Made by a program: the position numbers and the translations under genes
Notes under the pieces: generated by a model
The model's input: only the letters and a program-made list of their open reading frames with translations
Told to the model about the DNA's origin: nothing
Databases searched by the model: none
Shown: one piece after another, positions 1 through 9,199 of the stretch
How positions within the stretch are numbered: position 1 is the first letter of the stretch
How the letters are laid out: every line of letters begins with the position of its first letter
NCBI GenBank assembly: GCA_964652195.1
Contig: CAZZBB010000009.1
Location: forward strand, 16,279 to 80,278
Direction: 5' to 3'
Source of the DNA: MSPOR6 sp964652195
GTDB lineage: Bacteria; Poribacteria; WGA-4E; WGA-3G
DNA: 64,000 nucleotides

Positions 1-1
1 T

Positions 2-781
2 GATGATGAAGCAAAGTCTATCGCTGTATTATTAAAAAGTTTCCAACCACAGCCATATCCACTCAATTATATATTTGACCACGCTGTTGAACCTGAACGC
101 GTTGAAAAACAGAAACAGATTGATGCTGGCAGACGGATCGTGGAAAAATATAACTGTACTGGATGTCATGTCATTGAAGGTGAAGGTGGAGACTATACTG
201 ATGTTATCATAGCACACGAAGGTTTGGACCAGATCACAGCGAAACAACTATCACCGCCACCACTTCAATCACAAGGTGCTCGCGTTTATCACGACTGGTT
301 ATTTGAATTCCTGAAAAACCCGTCTGAAATTAGATATGGACTTAAAGTACGTATGCCAACATTTGGTATGTCAGATGATGAAGCAACAGCGCTTGTGAAA
401 TACTTCTCGGCATTAGACGATGAACCGTTCCCGTATGAAACTCTCGCTCCACCAATGTCTACACTTTCGGAATTACAAGTAGGAAAACAGATATTTGATG
501 CACTTAGGTGCGACTCATGCCATCCCTCAATAGGTGAGACAATATCTCAAGGAAGCGATAAAGCTGGTAGACCAGATCTATCCTTAGCTAATGGTAGATT
601 AAAACCGGATTGGCTAATGGATTGGTTGAAAGATCCACAAGCACTACAACCGGGTACAGCAATGCCGCAAGCCTGGCCTCTTGTCGATGACAAACATCTC
701 CCATACGGCAACTATGCTGGAAGTGATGCTGAAAAGCAGATTCGTTTCGTCCGAGACTATATACTGTCATTAGGTCGTTAG
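2..781 (+). CDS. Multiheme c-type cytochrome, 5' end cut by the window
   Basis: The reading frame is open from the first base, so the start lies upstream and only the C-terminal 259 residues are present. Two heme c attachment motifs are visible, CTGCH near the start and CDSCH about 115 residues later. Each is followed by a stretch ending in a methionine that could be the axial ligand (RMPTFG and TAMPQAW). The final FVRDYILSLGR helix is typical of class I cytochrome c folds. It is probably a periplasmic or membrane-anchored electron carrier and heads a run of cytochrome genes leading to the bd-type oxidase at 2265. The missing N-terminus may hold more hemes or membrane segments, so I do not name the family more closely. 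Confidence 0.8.
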   Translation, partial: DDEAKSIAVLLKSFQPQPYPLNYIFDHAVEPERVEKQKQIDAGRRIVEKYNCTGCHVIEGEGGDYTDVIIAHEGLDQITAKQLSPPPLQSQGARVYHDWLFEFLKNPSEIRYGLKVRMPTFGMSDDEATALVKYFSALDDEPFPYETLAPPMSTLSELQVGKQIFDALRCDSCHPSIGETISQGSDKAGRPDLSLANGRLKPDWLMDWLKDPQALQPGTAMPQAWPLVDDKHLPYGNYAGSDAEKQIRFVRDYILSLGR

Positions 782-829
782 AGTAGGTACGGTCATAATA
801 CGTCCCTACATAGGGAGTTCCGTCCTATT

Positions 830-1186
830 ATGAAACATCTTCTGATTGTAATTGTCATGATTCTTGTCTGGATTAACGGATTAATCTGGTTAGGAAATCA
901 GATTGATCCTATTAACAGGTATTCTACAGAAGTAGAATACAAATATGCAAGATATTGTGCAGGATGTCATGGAAAAGATGGTGAAGGGAATGGACGGATT
1001 GGGAGATTCAAGAAATTAGACCCCGCTGATTTGACTGATGAGAATTTGTGGTCTGTTCATAACGATGAGCAACTTCTGTCAACCATCAGGGATGGGAAAA
1101 ACGATATGCCAGCCTTTCACTACTACCTAAATGAAGAAGACCAACAGCAGATACTTGATTACATTAAGGCAAAATACAGGCAATAG
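830..1186 (+). CDS. Small membrane-anchored monoheme cytochrome c
   Basis: A 118-residue protein with an uncleaved-looking N-terminal hydrophobic helix (residues 3-22) followed by one class I cytochrome c domain. The heme motif is CAGCH at about residues 43-47, followed by GKDGEGNG, a common sequence after the proximal histidine. The likely axial methionine is in NDMPAFHYYL near residue 90. The domain ends with the usual QQILDYIKAKY helix. The start is an ATG about 11 bases after a GGGAG ribosome site. It lies 48 bases after the preceding cytochrome and probably shares its transcript. Likely role: periplasmic electron shuttle to one of the two oxidases encoded downstream. Confidence 0.85.
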   Translation: MKHLLIVIVMILVWINGLIWLGNQIDPINRYSTEVEYKYARYCAGCHGKDGEGNGRIGRFKKLDPADLTDENLWSVHNDEQLLSTIRDGKNDMPAFHYYLNEEDQQQILDYIKAKYRQ

Positions 1187-1401
1187 TTCACACGGATATC
1201 CGTGATAGTTGAATTTTACCGTTTGCCAATTAAAATCTATAGGTGTTAATATTAACGTAAAACTTATTTGAGAATGAAGTTATTAATGCCATAAATTTTG
1301 TATTCACTGCCAAGGTCGGTACGGTTTCAAAACCTACCGATTATAAATCAAAGTATTGAATTCAGACTCATATTGAATGTATTGAACTAAGGAGAAGACC
1401 A
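1187..1401. other. Intergenic region with a short palindrome
   Basis: A 215-base A+T-rich gap between the cytochromes and the first cupredoxin gene. It contains an imperfect palindrome around 1315-1342 in which TCGGTACGGTTT faces AAACCTACCGA. I see no coding potential. An AAGGAG ribosome site immediately precedes the gene at 1402. A promoter for the following genes may lie here, but I do not see a convincing -35/-10 pair. Confidence 0.4.
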
Positions 1402-2166
1402 ATGAAAACTCTGAAAATCATTATTACACTAATTATATCCGTTTCATTCGCAACTATCGCTTATGCTGGAAATATTACTGGGACAGTCACCTATGTCGGA
1501 GATGTACCAACACGATCAGCATTGTCTATTAAAACACAGGATAAACACTGTCTTGATACTGCAAAAGGGATGAAATCTGAAGCACTCGTTGTTTCAAAAG
1601 GAAAAGGAATCCAAAATGTGGTCGTTTATGCACGTGTTCGGGGACAAAAGGTAACTCTACCAAAGACAAATCCAAAAGTTGACCAACTAAACTGTCGGTA
1701 TTTACCGCATGTCATCGCAGTACCAACCGGTACAACAATTGATGTTACTTCAAGTGATCCAATTGCTCACAATGTTAATTCCCATGCTATGAAGAATGAA
1801 GCAAAGAATTTCCAAGTACCCAATAAAGGTGATGTGATTCCATATAAAGTGACTAAAGCTGAACCTATCAAATTGACCTGTGATATCCATACATGGATGA
1901 GCGGTTATATCGTTGCAGTTGACAGCAACCATTTTACTGTTACCGGACAGAAAGATAGTGAAAATAAATGGATTCATCCTGATGCCTATGAAAAATCAGC
2001 CGATACTGGTAAATACACCTTAAAGGGTGTTGCAGCCGGTAGAGTAAGAGTCGTTGCATGGCACGAAGAACTTGGGACAGCAAACAAAACTGTTGAAGTT
2101 ACCGCTGACGGTGATGTTACCGTTGATTTCAAAAGCACCGATTTCAAGAAACCAAAAAAGAAGTAG
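1402..2166 (+). CDS. Secreted cupredoxin-like (blue copper) protein
   Basis: A 254-residue protein with a signal peptide (about residues 1-22, ending AYA). The body is a plastocyanin-like fold: a VPTGTTIDVTSSDP strand, then PIAHNVNSH with one histidine ligand, then CDIHTWMSGY, which supplies the Cys, His and Met of a type 1 copper site. The last 70 residues (SADTGKYTLKGVAAGRVRVVAWHEE) resemble a carboxypeptidase regulatory-like beta-sandwich. It is a paralogue of the protein at 8405, and the pair brackets the bd-type oxidase cluster. It probably carries electrons in the periplasm alongside the cytochromes c. The start ATG has an AAGGAGA site 8 bases upstream. Confidence 0.8.
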   Translation: MKTLKIIITLIISVSFATIAYAGNITGTVTYVGDVPTRSALSIKTQDKHCLDTAKGMKSEALVVSKGKGIQNVVVYARVRGQKVTLPKTNPKVDQLNCRYLPHVIAVPTGTTIDVTSSDPIAHNVNSHAMKNEAKNFQVPNKGDVIPYKVTKAEPIKLTCDIHTWMSGYIVAVDSNHFTVTGQKDSENKWIHPDAYEKSADTGKYTLKGVAAGRVRVVAWHEELGTANKTVEVTADGDVTVDFKSTDFKKPKKK

Positions 2167-2264
2167 ATTACAATAAGAACAGATTGTATATCTGTCAGGT
2201 ATATAGAATACCCCGATTGGTATAACAATAACTACGATCAGTCGTACGATTGAGAGAATAGATA

Positions 2265-4175
2265 ATGCCTAAGAATTCTCTTCTAACAAAAAAGAGAGTT
2301 TATTTCATACTCGGTGTAATGCTGCTGGGTTATGTCTTGTTAACTGTTGCACCAGTATTCGCACAAGACACTACAGATGCAGAGTACCGTCCATTCCCAT
2401 TAATAGGTTCACGCAATGCTGCATGGATTGCTGCACAGCTGCATCTATTGTTTGGCTCCTTTATCCTCGGCGTTCCAATGTTTGCCGTTATAATCGAGTT
2501 CATCGGATGGAAAACGAAGGAAGAACGGTATGACAGAATGGCAAAAGAGTTTATCAAACTCTGTATGGGGGCATTTTCTACAACTGCACTCTTAGGTGGT
2601 GTTCTCGTCTTTGTCCTTTTATGGTGTTATCCAAAGGTCATGAGCAAGCTGAGTGGGATTTTCGGACCCACAATGATATTCTATGTCATCCTGTTTTTCG
2701 GTGAAACCTTTACCCTATATCTATATTCGTATGGTTGGGATAAGATGCAAGGACGGTTTAAAGGATGGCATCTATTCCTCGGTGTTCTCTTAAATGTATG
2801 GGGCACAGCAATTATGTTTGTTTCCAATACATGGTTAACCTATCAAACGAGTCCCGGAACACAATTACGAAAGCTAACTGAGAAAACCAAGGAAGCTTGG
2901 ATAGAGAATTCAATTGCACAAAATCCTGAGTTAACACGGTCTGAACTCATGGCAGATGTGACTGATCACACTGTTATTCCACTTCATAATGAAACAACAG
3001 GCGAATTCTTAGGCACGGTATGGGAAGCAGTAAACAACTTTACCTGGATGCCTGTAAATATCCATCGCCTTATTGGTAATATCGCTTTTGGTGGATCCAT
3101 AGTTGCTGCATACGCAGCATTCCGTTTTCTTGTAGCAAAATCCAAAGAAGATAAAGCACATTACGATTGGATGGGGTATAACGGAAACTTCATTGCTCTA
3201 TGTGGTCTCATACCTTTGCCTTTCGCAGGATATTGGTTGGGTAGAGAAATCTACATGTTCAACAACACAATGGGTATTAACATGATGGGTGCTCTCTTCT
3301 CTTGGTTATTTATTCTACAAGCGGTGATGATCGGTGTACTATTTATTGGTGCCAACTACTACTTGTGGTCAGGTATGGGACGTATAGATGGTGGAGAGGT
3401 ATATGCACGTTATCGTCCTTATATGATTGCCATAATTGTGATATGTGTTGGAATATGGATGACACCGCGAACACTATCGAAAATTTCAACCGCTTCTGAA
3501 CTCAGTGCAATGGGAGGTGGGAACCATCCACACATTGGGTTATTTGGGTTAATGACTGCAAAAAATACTGCTGTTAATATCATCATATTAACAACTTTCC
3601 TAAGTTTTCTATTCTATAGAAGATCGGGTAAGTCGCCTACCGTGAGTTGGAAAGGAATGGGGAACATTATAATATCGGTTATCTTTTTCTTAGGTGTCGT
3701 ATCTATTGTAGTAATTGGAATAGTTGGATTCACAGTTGATACAGATATTCGAGTGAATATATTGACCCCTTGGCAGGTGGTGATTGCACTTACTGTAATG
3801 TTTGCTGTCACAGTGCTTGACATATTCATGTACCGTAAAGCATCAACATCTGGAACTATCAGATGGGGACAGATTAGCGAACGATCTCAATACGTTCTAA
3901 TTCTCCTTGCTATCACCTTTACATCGCTCATGGGATTAATGGGTTACGCCCGGTCCGGTTTACGAGAAGGATGGCATATCTTTGGAGTTATGAAAGATAC
4001 ATCACCAGATGCATACACCCCTTCTTTGAGTAGTGCCGTTAACACTGTATCCGTCATCATGGTAATCTTTTTTGCTCTTGTAGGCTTTATCTTCTGGTTA
4101 GGTCTATGGGGTGAAAAGAAAAAAGAGACCTCAGTACAACTTGAAGCCGAAGTTTCTGCAGAGAGTGACGAGTAA
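2265..4175 (+). CDS. Cytochrome bd-type oxidase subunit I-like protein, no CydB partner
   Basis: 636 residues with many membrane segments matching the PF01654 fold. H60 in AAQLHLLFGSF corresponds to the high-spin heme histidine of CydA. FFGETFTLYLY (E147) matches the conserved glutamate helix. H267 in NIHRLIGN matches the low-spin heme histidine, and a methionine near M355 may be its partner. The quinol features are absent: there is almost no Q-loop between the segments after H267, and there is no GRQPW motif. No CydB gene is nearby; the next gene is a membrane diheme cytochrome c. This fits the bd-family branches thought to use cytochrome c rather than quinol, which is inferred here from the missing motifs and the context. 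An N-terminal extension ends in a signal-like VFAQ. Confidence 0.82.
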   Translation: MPKNSLLTKKRVYFILGVMLLGYVLLTVAPVFAQDTTDAEYRPFPLIGSRNAAWIAAQLHLLFGSFILGVPMFAVIIEFIGWKTKEERYDRMAKEFIKLCMGAFSTTALLGGVLVFVLLWCYPKVMSKLSGIFGPTMIFYVILFFGETFTLYLYSYGWDKMQGRFKGWHLFLGVLLNVWGTAIMFVSNTWLTYQTSPGTQLRKLTEKTKEAWIENSIAQNPELTRSELMADVTDHTVIPLHNETTGEFLGTVWEAVNNFTWMPVNIHRLIGNIAFGGSIVAAYAAFRFLVAKSKEDKAHYDWMGYNGNFIALCGLIPLPFAGYWLGREIYMFNNTMGINMMGALFSWLFILQAVMIGVLFIGANYYLWSGMGRIDGGEVYARYRPYMIAIIVICVGIWMTPRTLSKISTASELSAMGGGNHPHIGLFGLMTAKNTAVNIIILTTFLSFLFYRRSGKSPTVSWKGMGNIIISVIFFLGVVSIVVIGIVGFTVDTDIRVNILTPWQVVIALTVMFAVTVLDIFMYRKASTSGTIRWGQISERSQYVLILLAITFTSLMGLMGYARSGLREGWHIFGVMKDTSPDAYTPSLSSAVNTVSVIMVIFFALVGFIFWLGLWGEKKKETSVQLEAEVSAESDE

Positions 4176-4190
4176 ACAGAGGACATGATA

Positions 4191-5744
4191 ATGACTAAGA
4201 ACACACTTATTAAAATTGTATCTCTGATAATAATGGTAATTAGTTTCATCGCGTTTATATCAGGTGCTGGGGCATTTCCTATCAACACCGAAAATGACCA
4301 AGTTTTACCTTGGTCTGTATGGTTTACGATTTCTGTACTGGTGAACATGGTGTTATGGTATCCGGTAATGAAATTGGTGTCTTTCTCTCTGGGAGTGATA
4401 TGGTTTTATGCATTTGTGGCAGCTCTTGTGCCAAATACATCAACTGCTACAGGAGATGTAACATCATTAGATTGGTCTGATCCGGATGCTGTAGCTGAAA
4501 TCGGCTTAACTATTTTTAATACCAAAGGACAGTGTAGTGCTTGTCATACATTAGATACATCTGCTCCAAAAGGGAGATGTCCGGATTTAACCGATATTGG
4601 CTTAAATGCTGCTAACCGTGTACCCGGTATGGGAGCAAAGGAATATCTGATCGAATCGCTCTATGATCCTGGAAAGTACTTAGTTCCTGGTTATGGCAAA
4701 ATTATGCCGGAGGTATGGAAAAACCCAATTGCTTTGACGAAGATAGAGATTGAAGCAGTTATTGCTTTTCTACAAAGTCTGGGTGGCGACATTGATCCTG
4801 AACCATTCACAGAACCGATAGATAGAGCAGAAATCGGTACTGCAGCTGAAGCACTTCCTCCATTACTCTCTGGAGATCCTGAAGAAGGTGAAAAAGTCTT
4901 TATCAAGCAAGCATGTATTTCCTGTCATGAAATTCAAGGATTAGTCAATCCTAACGTTGGAGAAACAAACGAAGATTTTGAAGTTGTAACTGCTCCGGAC
5001 CTATCTGAAATCGCAGCATTCAATGAATTACGTTATATAGAGGAATCTATCCTACTACCCCATGCACAGATTGTCAGTGGTTACGGAAAAGTGACTGTAA
5101 CCGCAAATGGAATTACATATCAAGGCACTCTTGTTTCACAAGATAATGAACAGATTGTTGTAAAAACAAAGGATGATGCCGGTATTGAAACTGAACATAC
5201 TATACTTTTAAGTGAATTGGATGAAGAACCAATAGAAGAACTTGATAATCTTAAAGGAAGAGGTTACTTAACATTAACTGTAACTCCACTTGATGCTGAC
5301 GCACCTATCAGTGGAGAAATTGTTGAAGAAACTGCTGAAAGTGTGACCTTAAAGGTAGGTGATTCTACACAGACAGTTTCTAAAGAGGCTATAAAACAAC
5401 AGTTCCGTGGTGTTATGGATGCTGATGGTGAGGAAATCATTGGAGAACTCATATCAGGGGATATGGATAGTGATGAAATCGTAATAATGGTTGATGGCAG
5501 TGAAGAAACATACGATCCGTTTTTCGACTTTGCAGTTGATAGCACTATGTTCATTCTTGGTTCAGGTAAAAAACTTCATGTCACATCACCAATGCCGGAT
5601 AACTTTCCATTTCTATTGTCCGTGGTAGACCAAGCAAATCTATTGGCTTACCTAAGTACATTGACCGGTTCAACAACAGAAGAAACACAGTCCGCTGAAG
5701 CATCTGAGGATACTGGCAAGACAAGCGAAGAAGTCGCTGAATAG
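4191..5744 (+). CDS. Membrane-anchored diheme cytochrome c with inserted beta repeats
   Basis: The N-terminus has three hydrophobic helices within about 90 residues, followed by two cytochrome c domains with CSACH and CISCH heme motifs. In the first domain the axial methionine follows normally (GYGKIMPEVW). In the second, GYGK is separated from its expected partner MPDNFPF by roughly 155 residues made of three related acidic beta units. The domain then closes with QANLLAYLSTL. The protein ends in a low-complexity acidic tail. I chose the ATG at 4191 because AGAGG lies 8 bases upstream; an in-frame ATG at 4185 is too close. It directly follows the bd-type subunit I and is the best candidate for its electron-donating subunit. 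Confidence 0.8.
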   Translation: MTKNTLIKIVSLIIMVISFIAFISGAGAFPINTENDQVLPWSVWFTISVLVNMVLWYPVMKLVSFSLGVIWFYAFVAALVPNTSTATGDVTSLDWSDPDAVAEIGLTIFNTKGQCSACHTLDTSAPKGRCPDLTDIGLNAANRVPGMGAKEYLIESLYDPGKYLVPGYGKIMPEVWKNPIALTKIEIEAVIAFLQSLGGDIDPEPFTEPIDRAEIGTAAEALPPLLSGDPEEGEKVFIKQACISCHEIQGLVNPNVGETNEDFEVVTAPDLSEIAAFNELRYIEESILLPHAQIVSGYGKVTVTANGITYQGTLVSQDNEQIVVKTKDDAGIETEHTILLSELDEEPIEELDNLKGRGYLTLTVTPLDADAPISGEIVEETAESVTLKVGDSTQTVSKEAIKQQFRGVMDADGEEIIGELISGDMDSDEIVIMVDGSEETYDPFFDFAVDSTMFILGSGKKLHVTSPMPDNFPFLLSVVDQANLLAYLSTLTGSTTEETQSAEASEDTGKTSEEVAE

Positions 5745-5785
5745 TAGAATAATTTCAAAGAAGATAACACAATAGGAGATAACCC

Positions 5786-6562
5786 ATGAAACGCATTTCA
5801 CTATTCACAATATGTTTCGTTATATTCATCGTAAGTTGGGTTTTCCTGGAGTTTGTTATTGGAGGTGTTATTTCTAAACCAATACCGAATAGTGTCATTG
5901 GGATGTATATGGCGTTAGTTCTCGTGGCAATTTTAGTCCATGTTTCGGTTGAAGATTCGAGATTTCGAGAATTTCTCAGACCTATACATGAAACACTTGT
6001 CAATGATCAATACCGTGTCAGACGGCTTGTATTAGTCATAGCGATACCATTACTTCTCTCTGGATTTACATATACAAATTTAGCACAAAAAACTCCTCCA
6101 CCAGGAGATCCACGCGATGCACATCCTACACCTCCTCTTGAGTTAAAATATAAAGATGAAGTCATAGATACAATGCAGAAGGCACAAAATCCTTACCGTC
6201 ATTATGAAAAGGACGATCCAGAGACATTCAAGTCGCATGTGGAAAATGGGAGAAGAGTGTATTATGATAACTGTTTTTATTGTCATGGCGATCACTTAGA
6301 TGGACAAGGACATTTTGCACACGGACTTCAACCACTACCAGCAAACTTCCAAGACCCCGGCATTATCCCCAACTTCCAAGAATCATTCTTCTTCTGGAGA
6401 ATTAGTAAAGGTGGACCAGGTTTACCGGCATCAGGAACACCTTGGAATACCGCAATGCCAGTTTGGGAAGATCATCTCACACAAGAAGAAATTTGGGATG
6501 TAATTCTATTCTTATCTGAATATACAGGTTACAAATATAGAACCTTTGGGGAGGGACACTAA
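5786..6562 (+). CDS. Membrane-anchored monoheme cytochrome c
   Basis: 258 residues. There are two or three membrane helices in the first 105 residues (7-30, 35-55 and about 80-98). A proline-rich linker (TPPPGDPRDAHPTPP) follows, then one cytochrome c domain with CFYCH and the usual GDHLDGQGHFA after it. The likely axial methionine is in NTAMPVWEDHLTQEEIW, followed by a closing helix. The start is supported by AGGAGA 8 bases upstream. Its stop codon touches the GTG of the next gene, so the two are almost certainly translated together. It is probably an inner-membrane subunit of the same electron-transfer complex as its neighbours. Confidence 0.82.
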   Translation: MKRISLFTICFVIFIVSWVFLEFVIGGVISKPIPNSVIGMYMALVLVAILVHVSVEDSRFREFLRPIHETLVNDQYRVRRLVLVIAIPLLLSGFTYTNLAQKTPPPGDPRDAHPTPPLELKYKDEVIDTMQKAQNPYRHYEKDDPETFKSHVENGRRVYYDNCFYCHGDHLDGQGHFAHGLQPLPANFQDPGIIPNFQESFFFWRISKGGPGLPASGTPWNTAMPVWEDHLTQEEIWDVILFLSEYTGYKYRTFGEGH

Positions 6563-8314
6563 GTGTTTAGAAAAGTATTTGTCCTTCTATTTATTTTTCT
6601 AGGTTTTACCTTATTTATATCAATACAGGGATTTACACAAGACGCTCCGGAAGTTTCTGCCAAAGGTAAGGAAGTATATGAAGAAAGTTGTGCGCATTGC
6701 CACGGTATTGAAGGACGGGGAGATGGTAGTGCTGCCGAAAACCTGCTACCAAAACCAAGAGATTTTACTCGTGGATTATATAAAATACGCTCTACTGAGA
6801 GTGGAGAACTTCCAACAGATCAAGACCTATATGATATTATCACGGAAGGTATGCCAGGTTCGTCAATGCCGGGTTGGGAAACACAACTCAAAACAGATGA
6901 ACGTTGGGAAGTAGTCAGTTATATTAAGACCTTCTATGACGGTTTCAAAGAAAGTGAAAACCCACCTCGACAGATCAGTTTGAAAGATAAGATACCATAC
7001 TCGGAAGAAAGTGTTGAAATAGGAAAAGCTCTATATACGGCTCAAGGTTGTATAGAATGTCATGGAAACGTTGGAAGAGGCGATGGAACATCTGCCGCAA
7101 CACTAACAGATGAATGGGGATTCCGGACATGGCCTGCAAATCTCGCTGAGAATTGGAACTTCAGGGGAGGGACGGATACCGAGGATATATTTAAAAGGTT
7201 TATTGGTGGCATTGCCGGATCACCTATGCCAGCTTTTGAAGGAGATAGTTTTGAACATTTCGGATTAACAAAAGAAGAGTCTAAACTACTTTCTGAAATG
7301 GAAAATAAGGATGAAATGACACCTGAAGAGGAGGAAGAATCAGGTAAGTTATATGAGAAAATGGATGTAGCTGTAGAGGCATTATTAGATCTGGCTGAAG
7401 AGACTGAACTCACTCCTGAGGCGCAAAAAATTTATGATGATGCAATGAAAATTGTCTATGAAAAAAGTTGGCATCTCGCAAACTATGTGAAATCTCTTTC
7501 ACTTGAAAAACGTCCTGAAACTGCTATCGGAAACAACGCCCTACGATCACAGTACATGACGGAAGATCTTCCAATATTAGGGGATGAGGCATGGGATACA
7601 CTTCAAGAAAGTTATTATCCTCTTGTTGGACAGGTTGTTATTGAACCACGACAATTCAATCCAACGATTGACTCTGTAAGAGTAAAGTCTTTTTATAACG
7701 ATACAGAAGTTGCTTTCCTTTTTATCTGGGATGATCGGACACATAATACTGAAATGGAAGAAAACGAGGATACAGGCACATCCTATGAAGACGGAATTGC
7801 AATTCAGTTTCCAGTAAAACCGCCTAAAGGTCCAACGGATGAAAAGCCTTATTTCCTATGGGGAGGAAAAAAGGCTGTCTATGTTTGGCAATGGAAGGCT
7901 TCTGCAAAAGATCAGATTACAGAACTGACAGTAAAAGGAGTCAATAATGTAACTGTTCAGGAGAAGCAAGGCGACCTAAATGTCAAGGGTGAATACGACA
8001 ACGGACAATATAGGTTATGGGTAAAACGGATGTTAGCAACCGATGACAAAAAAGATCTACAGCTTGAATCGGGTGTTTTTGTTCCAATTGCTTTTTCTGT
8101 TTGGGATGGTGCAAATGGGGATAAAGACATAAAAAGAGTAATGTCAAGTTGGTATTCTTTTGTCTTGGAACCTGTTCCCTCATCCAGACGGTTCATCTAT
8201 CCGCCCATAGTTGCTCTACTTTCTGTTGGTTTATTGTTCGGTTTACGTGGATTTGTTCTACGAAGAAGTTCTGGATCAGTTGAAACAGATGTTGAAACAG
8301 ATATAGATCAGTAG
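6563..8314 (+). CDS. Diheme cytochrome c fused to an ethylbenzene-dehydrogenase-type heme domain
   Basis: 583 residues beginning at a GTG that directly follows the previous stop. A signal peptide (to about residue 26) is followed by two cytochrome c domains, CAHCH and CIECH, each with a Met-containing SSMPGWE or SPMPAFEG segment. A charged helical insert lies at about 235-290. Residues from about 345 to 540 resemble the heme b domain of the gamma subunit of ethylbenzene dehydrogenase and related DMSO-reductase-family enzymes, with AFLFIWDDRTHN and GIAIQFP. A membrane helix and RRSS tail anchor the C-terminus. Similar architectures occur as candidate nitrite-oxidoreductase gamma subunits, but no molybdenum catalytic subunit is in this window, so its partner is unknown. 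Confidence 0.75.
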   Translation: MFRKVFVLLFIFLGFTLFISIQGFTQDAPEVSAKGKEVYEESCAHCHGIEGRGDGSAAENLLPKPRDFTRGLYKIRSTESGELPTDQDLYDIITEGMPGSSMPGWETQLKTDERWEVVSYIKTFYDGFKESENPPRQISLKDKIPYSEESVEIGKALYTAQGCIECHGNVGRGDGTSAATLTDEWGFRTWPANLAENWNFRGGTDTEDIFKRFIGGIAGSPMPAFEGDSFEHFGLTKEESKLLSEMENKDEMTPEEEEESGKLYEKMDVAVEALLDLAEETELTPEAQKIYDDAMKIVYEKSWHLANYVKSLSLEKRPETAIGNNALRSQYMTEDLPILGDEAWDTLQESYYPLVGQVVIEPRQFNPTIDSVRVKSFYNDTEVAFLFIWDDRTHNTEMEENEDTGTSYEDGIAIQFPVKPPKGPTDEKPYFLWGGKKAVYVWQWKASAKDQITELTVKGVNNVTVQEKQGDLNVKGEYDNGQYRLWVKRMLATDDKKDLQLESGVFVPIAFSVWDGANGDKDIKRVMSSWYSFVLEPVPSSRRFIYPPIVALLSVGLLFGLRGFVLRRSSGSVETDVETDIDQ

Positions 8315-8404
8315 TCATAAGATAATATCATAATTCTGATTTGATATAGATTAATAATGGTGCATAAGAGAAAAAATTTGCACCGAATACTAAGGAGATA
8401 AAAA

Positions 8405-9193
8405 ATGAAGACGAAATTGTTGACTTCACTCGCAGTTCTTCTCGTGTGTGGTTTTGGTATAATTGTTTTCGCAGACCATCACGAGAAAGATGAAGATATG
8501 AATAAACTTATATTTCCAGAAAAGTATACTACAATATCAGTTAGTGATGGCGGTAAAATCACAGGTGTTGTTAAGTTCAACGGTGAAATACCTGAAAAGA
8601 AAAAACTTGAAATTACTAAGGACGAAAAGGTTTGTGGTGCTGAAGATAAGTTTGATGAATCCCTTGTCGTCGGTGAAGGAAATGTATTGAAAAATACGAT
8701 TGTCTACTTGATCGACATTTCCAAAGGAAAAGATTTTGACAAAGACGCAAAAATAGAAATTGACCAAAAAGGATGTAAATTCACTCCACATGTCCAAATT
8801 GTCCCAGTAGGTGAACGCATAACGATGTTAAATACTGATAAAATTAATCATAACGTTCATATATTCAGTTCTGTCAATAAACCGGTAAACAAGCAGCAAA
8901 CAAAAACCCGGAGAAGAATGCCACTCGCCGGTGTTAAAAAAGCTGAAGGTCCAGTAGAAGTTAAATGTGATATCCATGGATGGATGAAAGCTTGGATTGC
9001 TTATGTACCACACCCATACTTCGCTGTGACAAACGAGAATGGTGAATTCACACTCGAAGATGTTCCCGCAGGAACATATAAATTAGGGTATTGGCATGAA
9101 TACTGTGGCAGTAATGTTAAAGACCCAATGTCCGTAACTGTCAAATCAGGTGAAGAAACCAAGCAGGATTTTTCTGTAAAAGTTAACAAGTAG
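8405..9193 (+). CDS. Second secreted cupredoxin-like copper protein
   Basis: 262 residues with a signal peptide ending near VFADHHE, paralogous to the protein at 1402. The copper ligands are recognisable: KINHNVHIF supplies a histidine, and CDIHGWMKAW supplies Cys, His and Met. The C-terminal section (GEFTLEDVPAGTYKLGYWHEY) is the carboxypeptidase-regulatory-like beta-sandwich seen in the first copy. An AAGGAGATAAAAA site precedes the ATG. It closes the bd-type cluster and is followed 6 bases later by the ABC ATPase gene. Likely role: periplasmic electron transfer or copper handling. Confidence 0.8.
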   Translation: MKTKLLTSLAVLLVCGFGIIVFADHHEKDEDMNKLIFPEKYTTISVSDGGKITGVVKFNGEIPEKKKLEITKDEKVCGAEDKFDESLVVGEGNVLKNTIVYLIDISKGKDFDKDAKIEIDQKGCKFTPHVQIVPVGERITMLNTDKINHNVHIFSSVNKPVNKQQTKTRRRMPLAGVKKAEGPVEVKCDIHGWMKAWIAYVPHPYFAVTNENGEFTLEDVPAGTYKLGYWHEYCGSNVKDPMSVTVKSGEETKQDFSVKVNK

Positions 9194-9199
9194 CATGGT

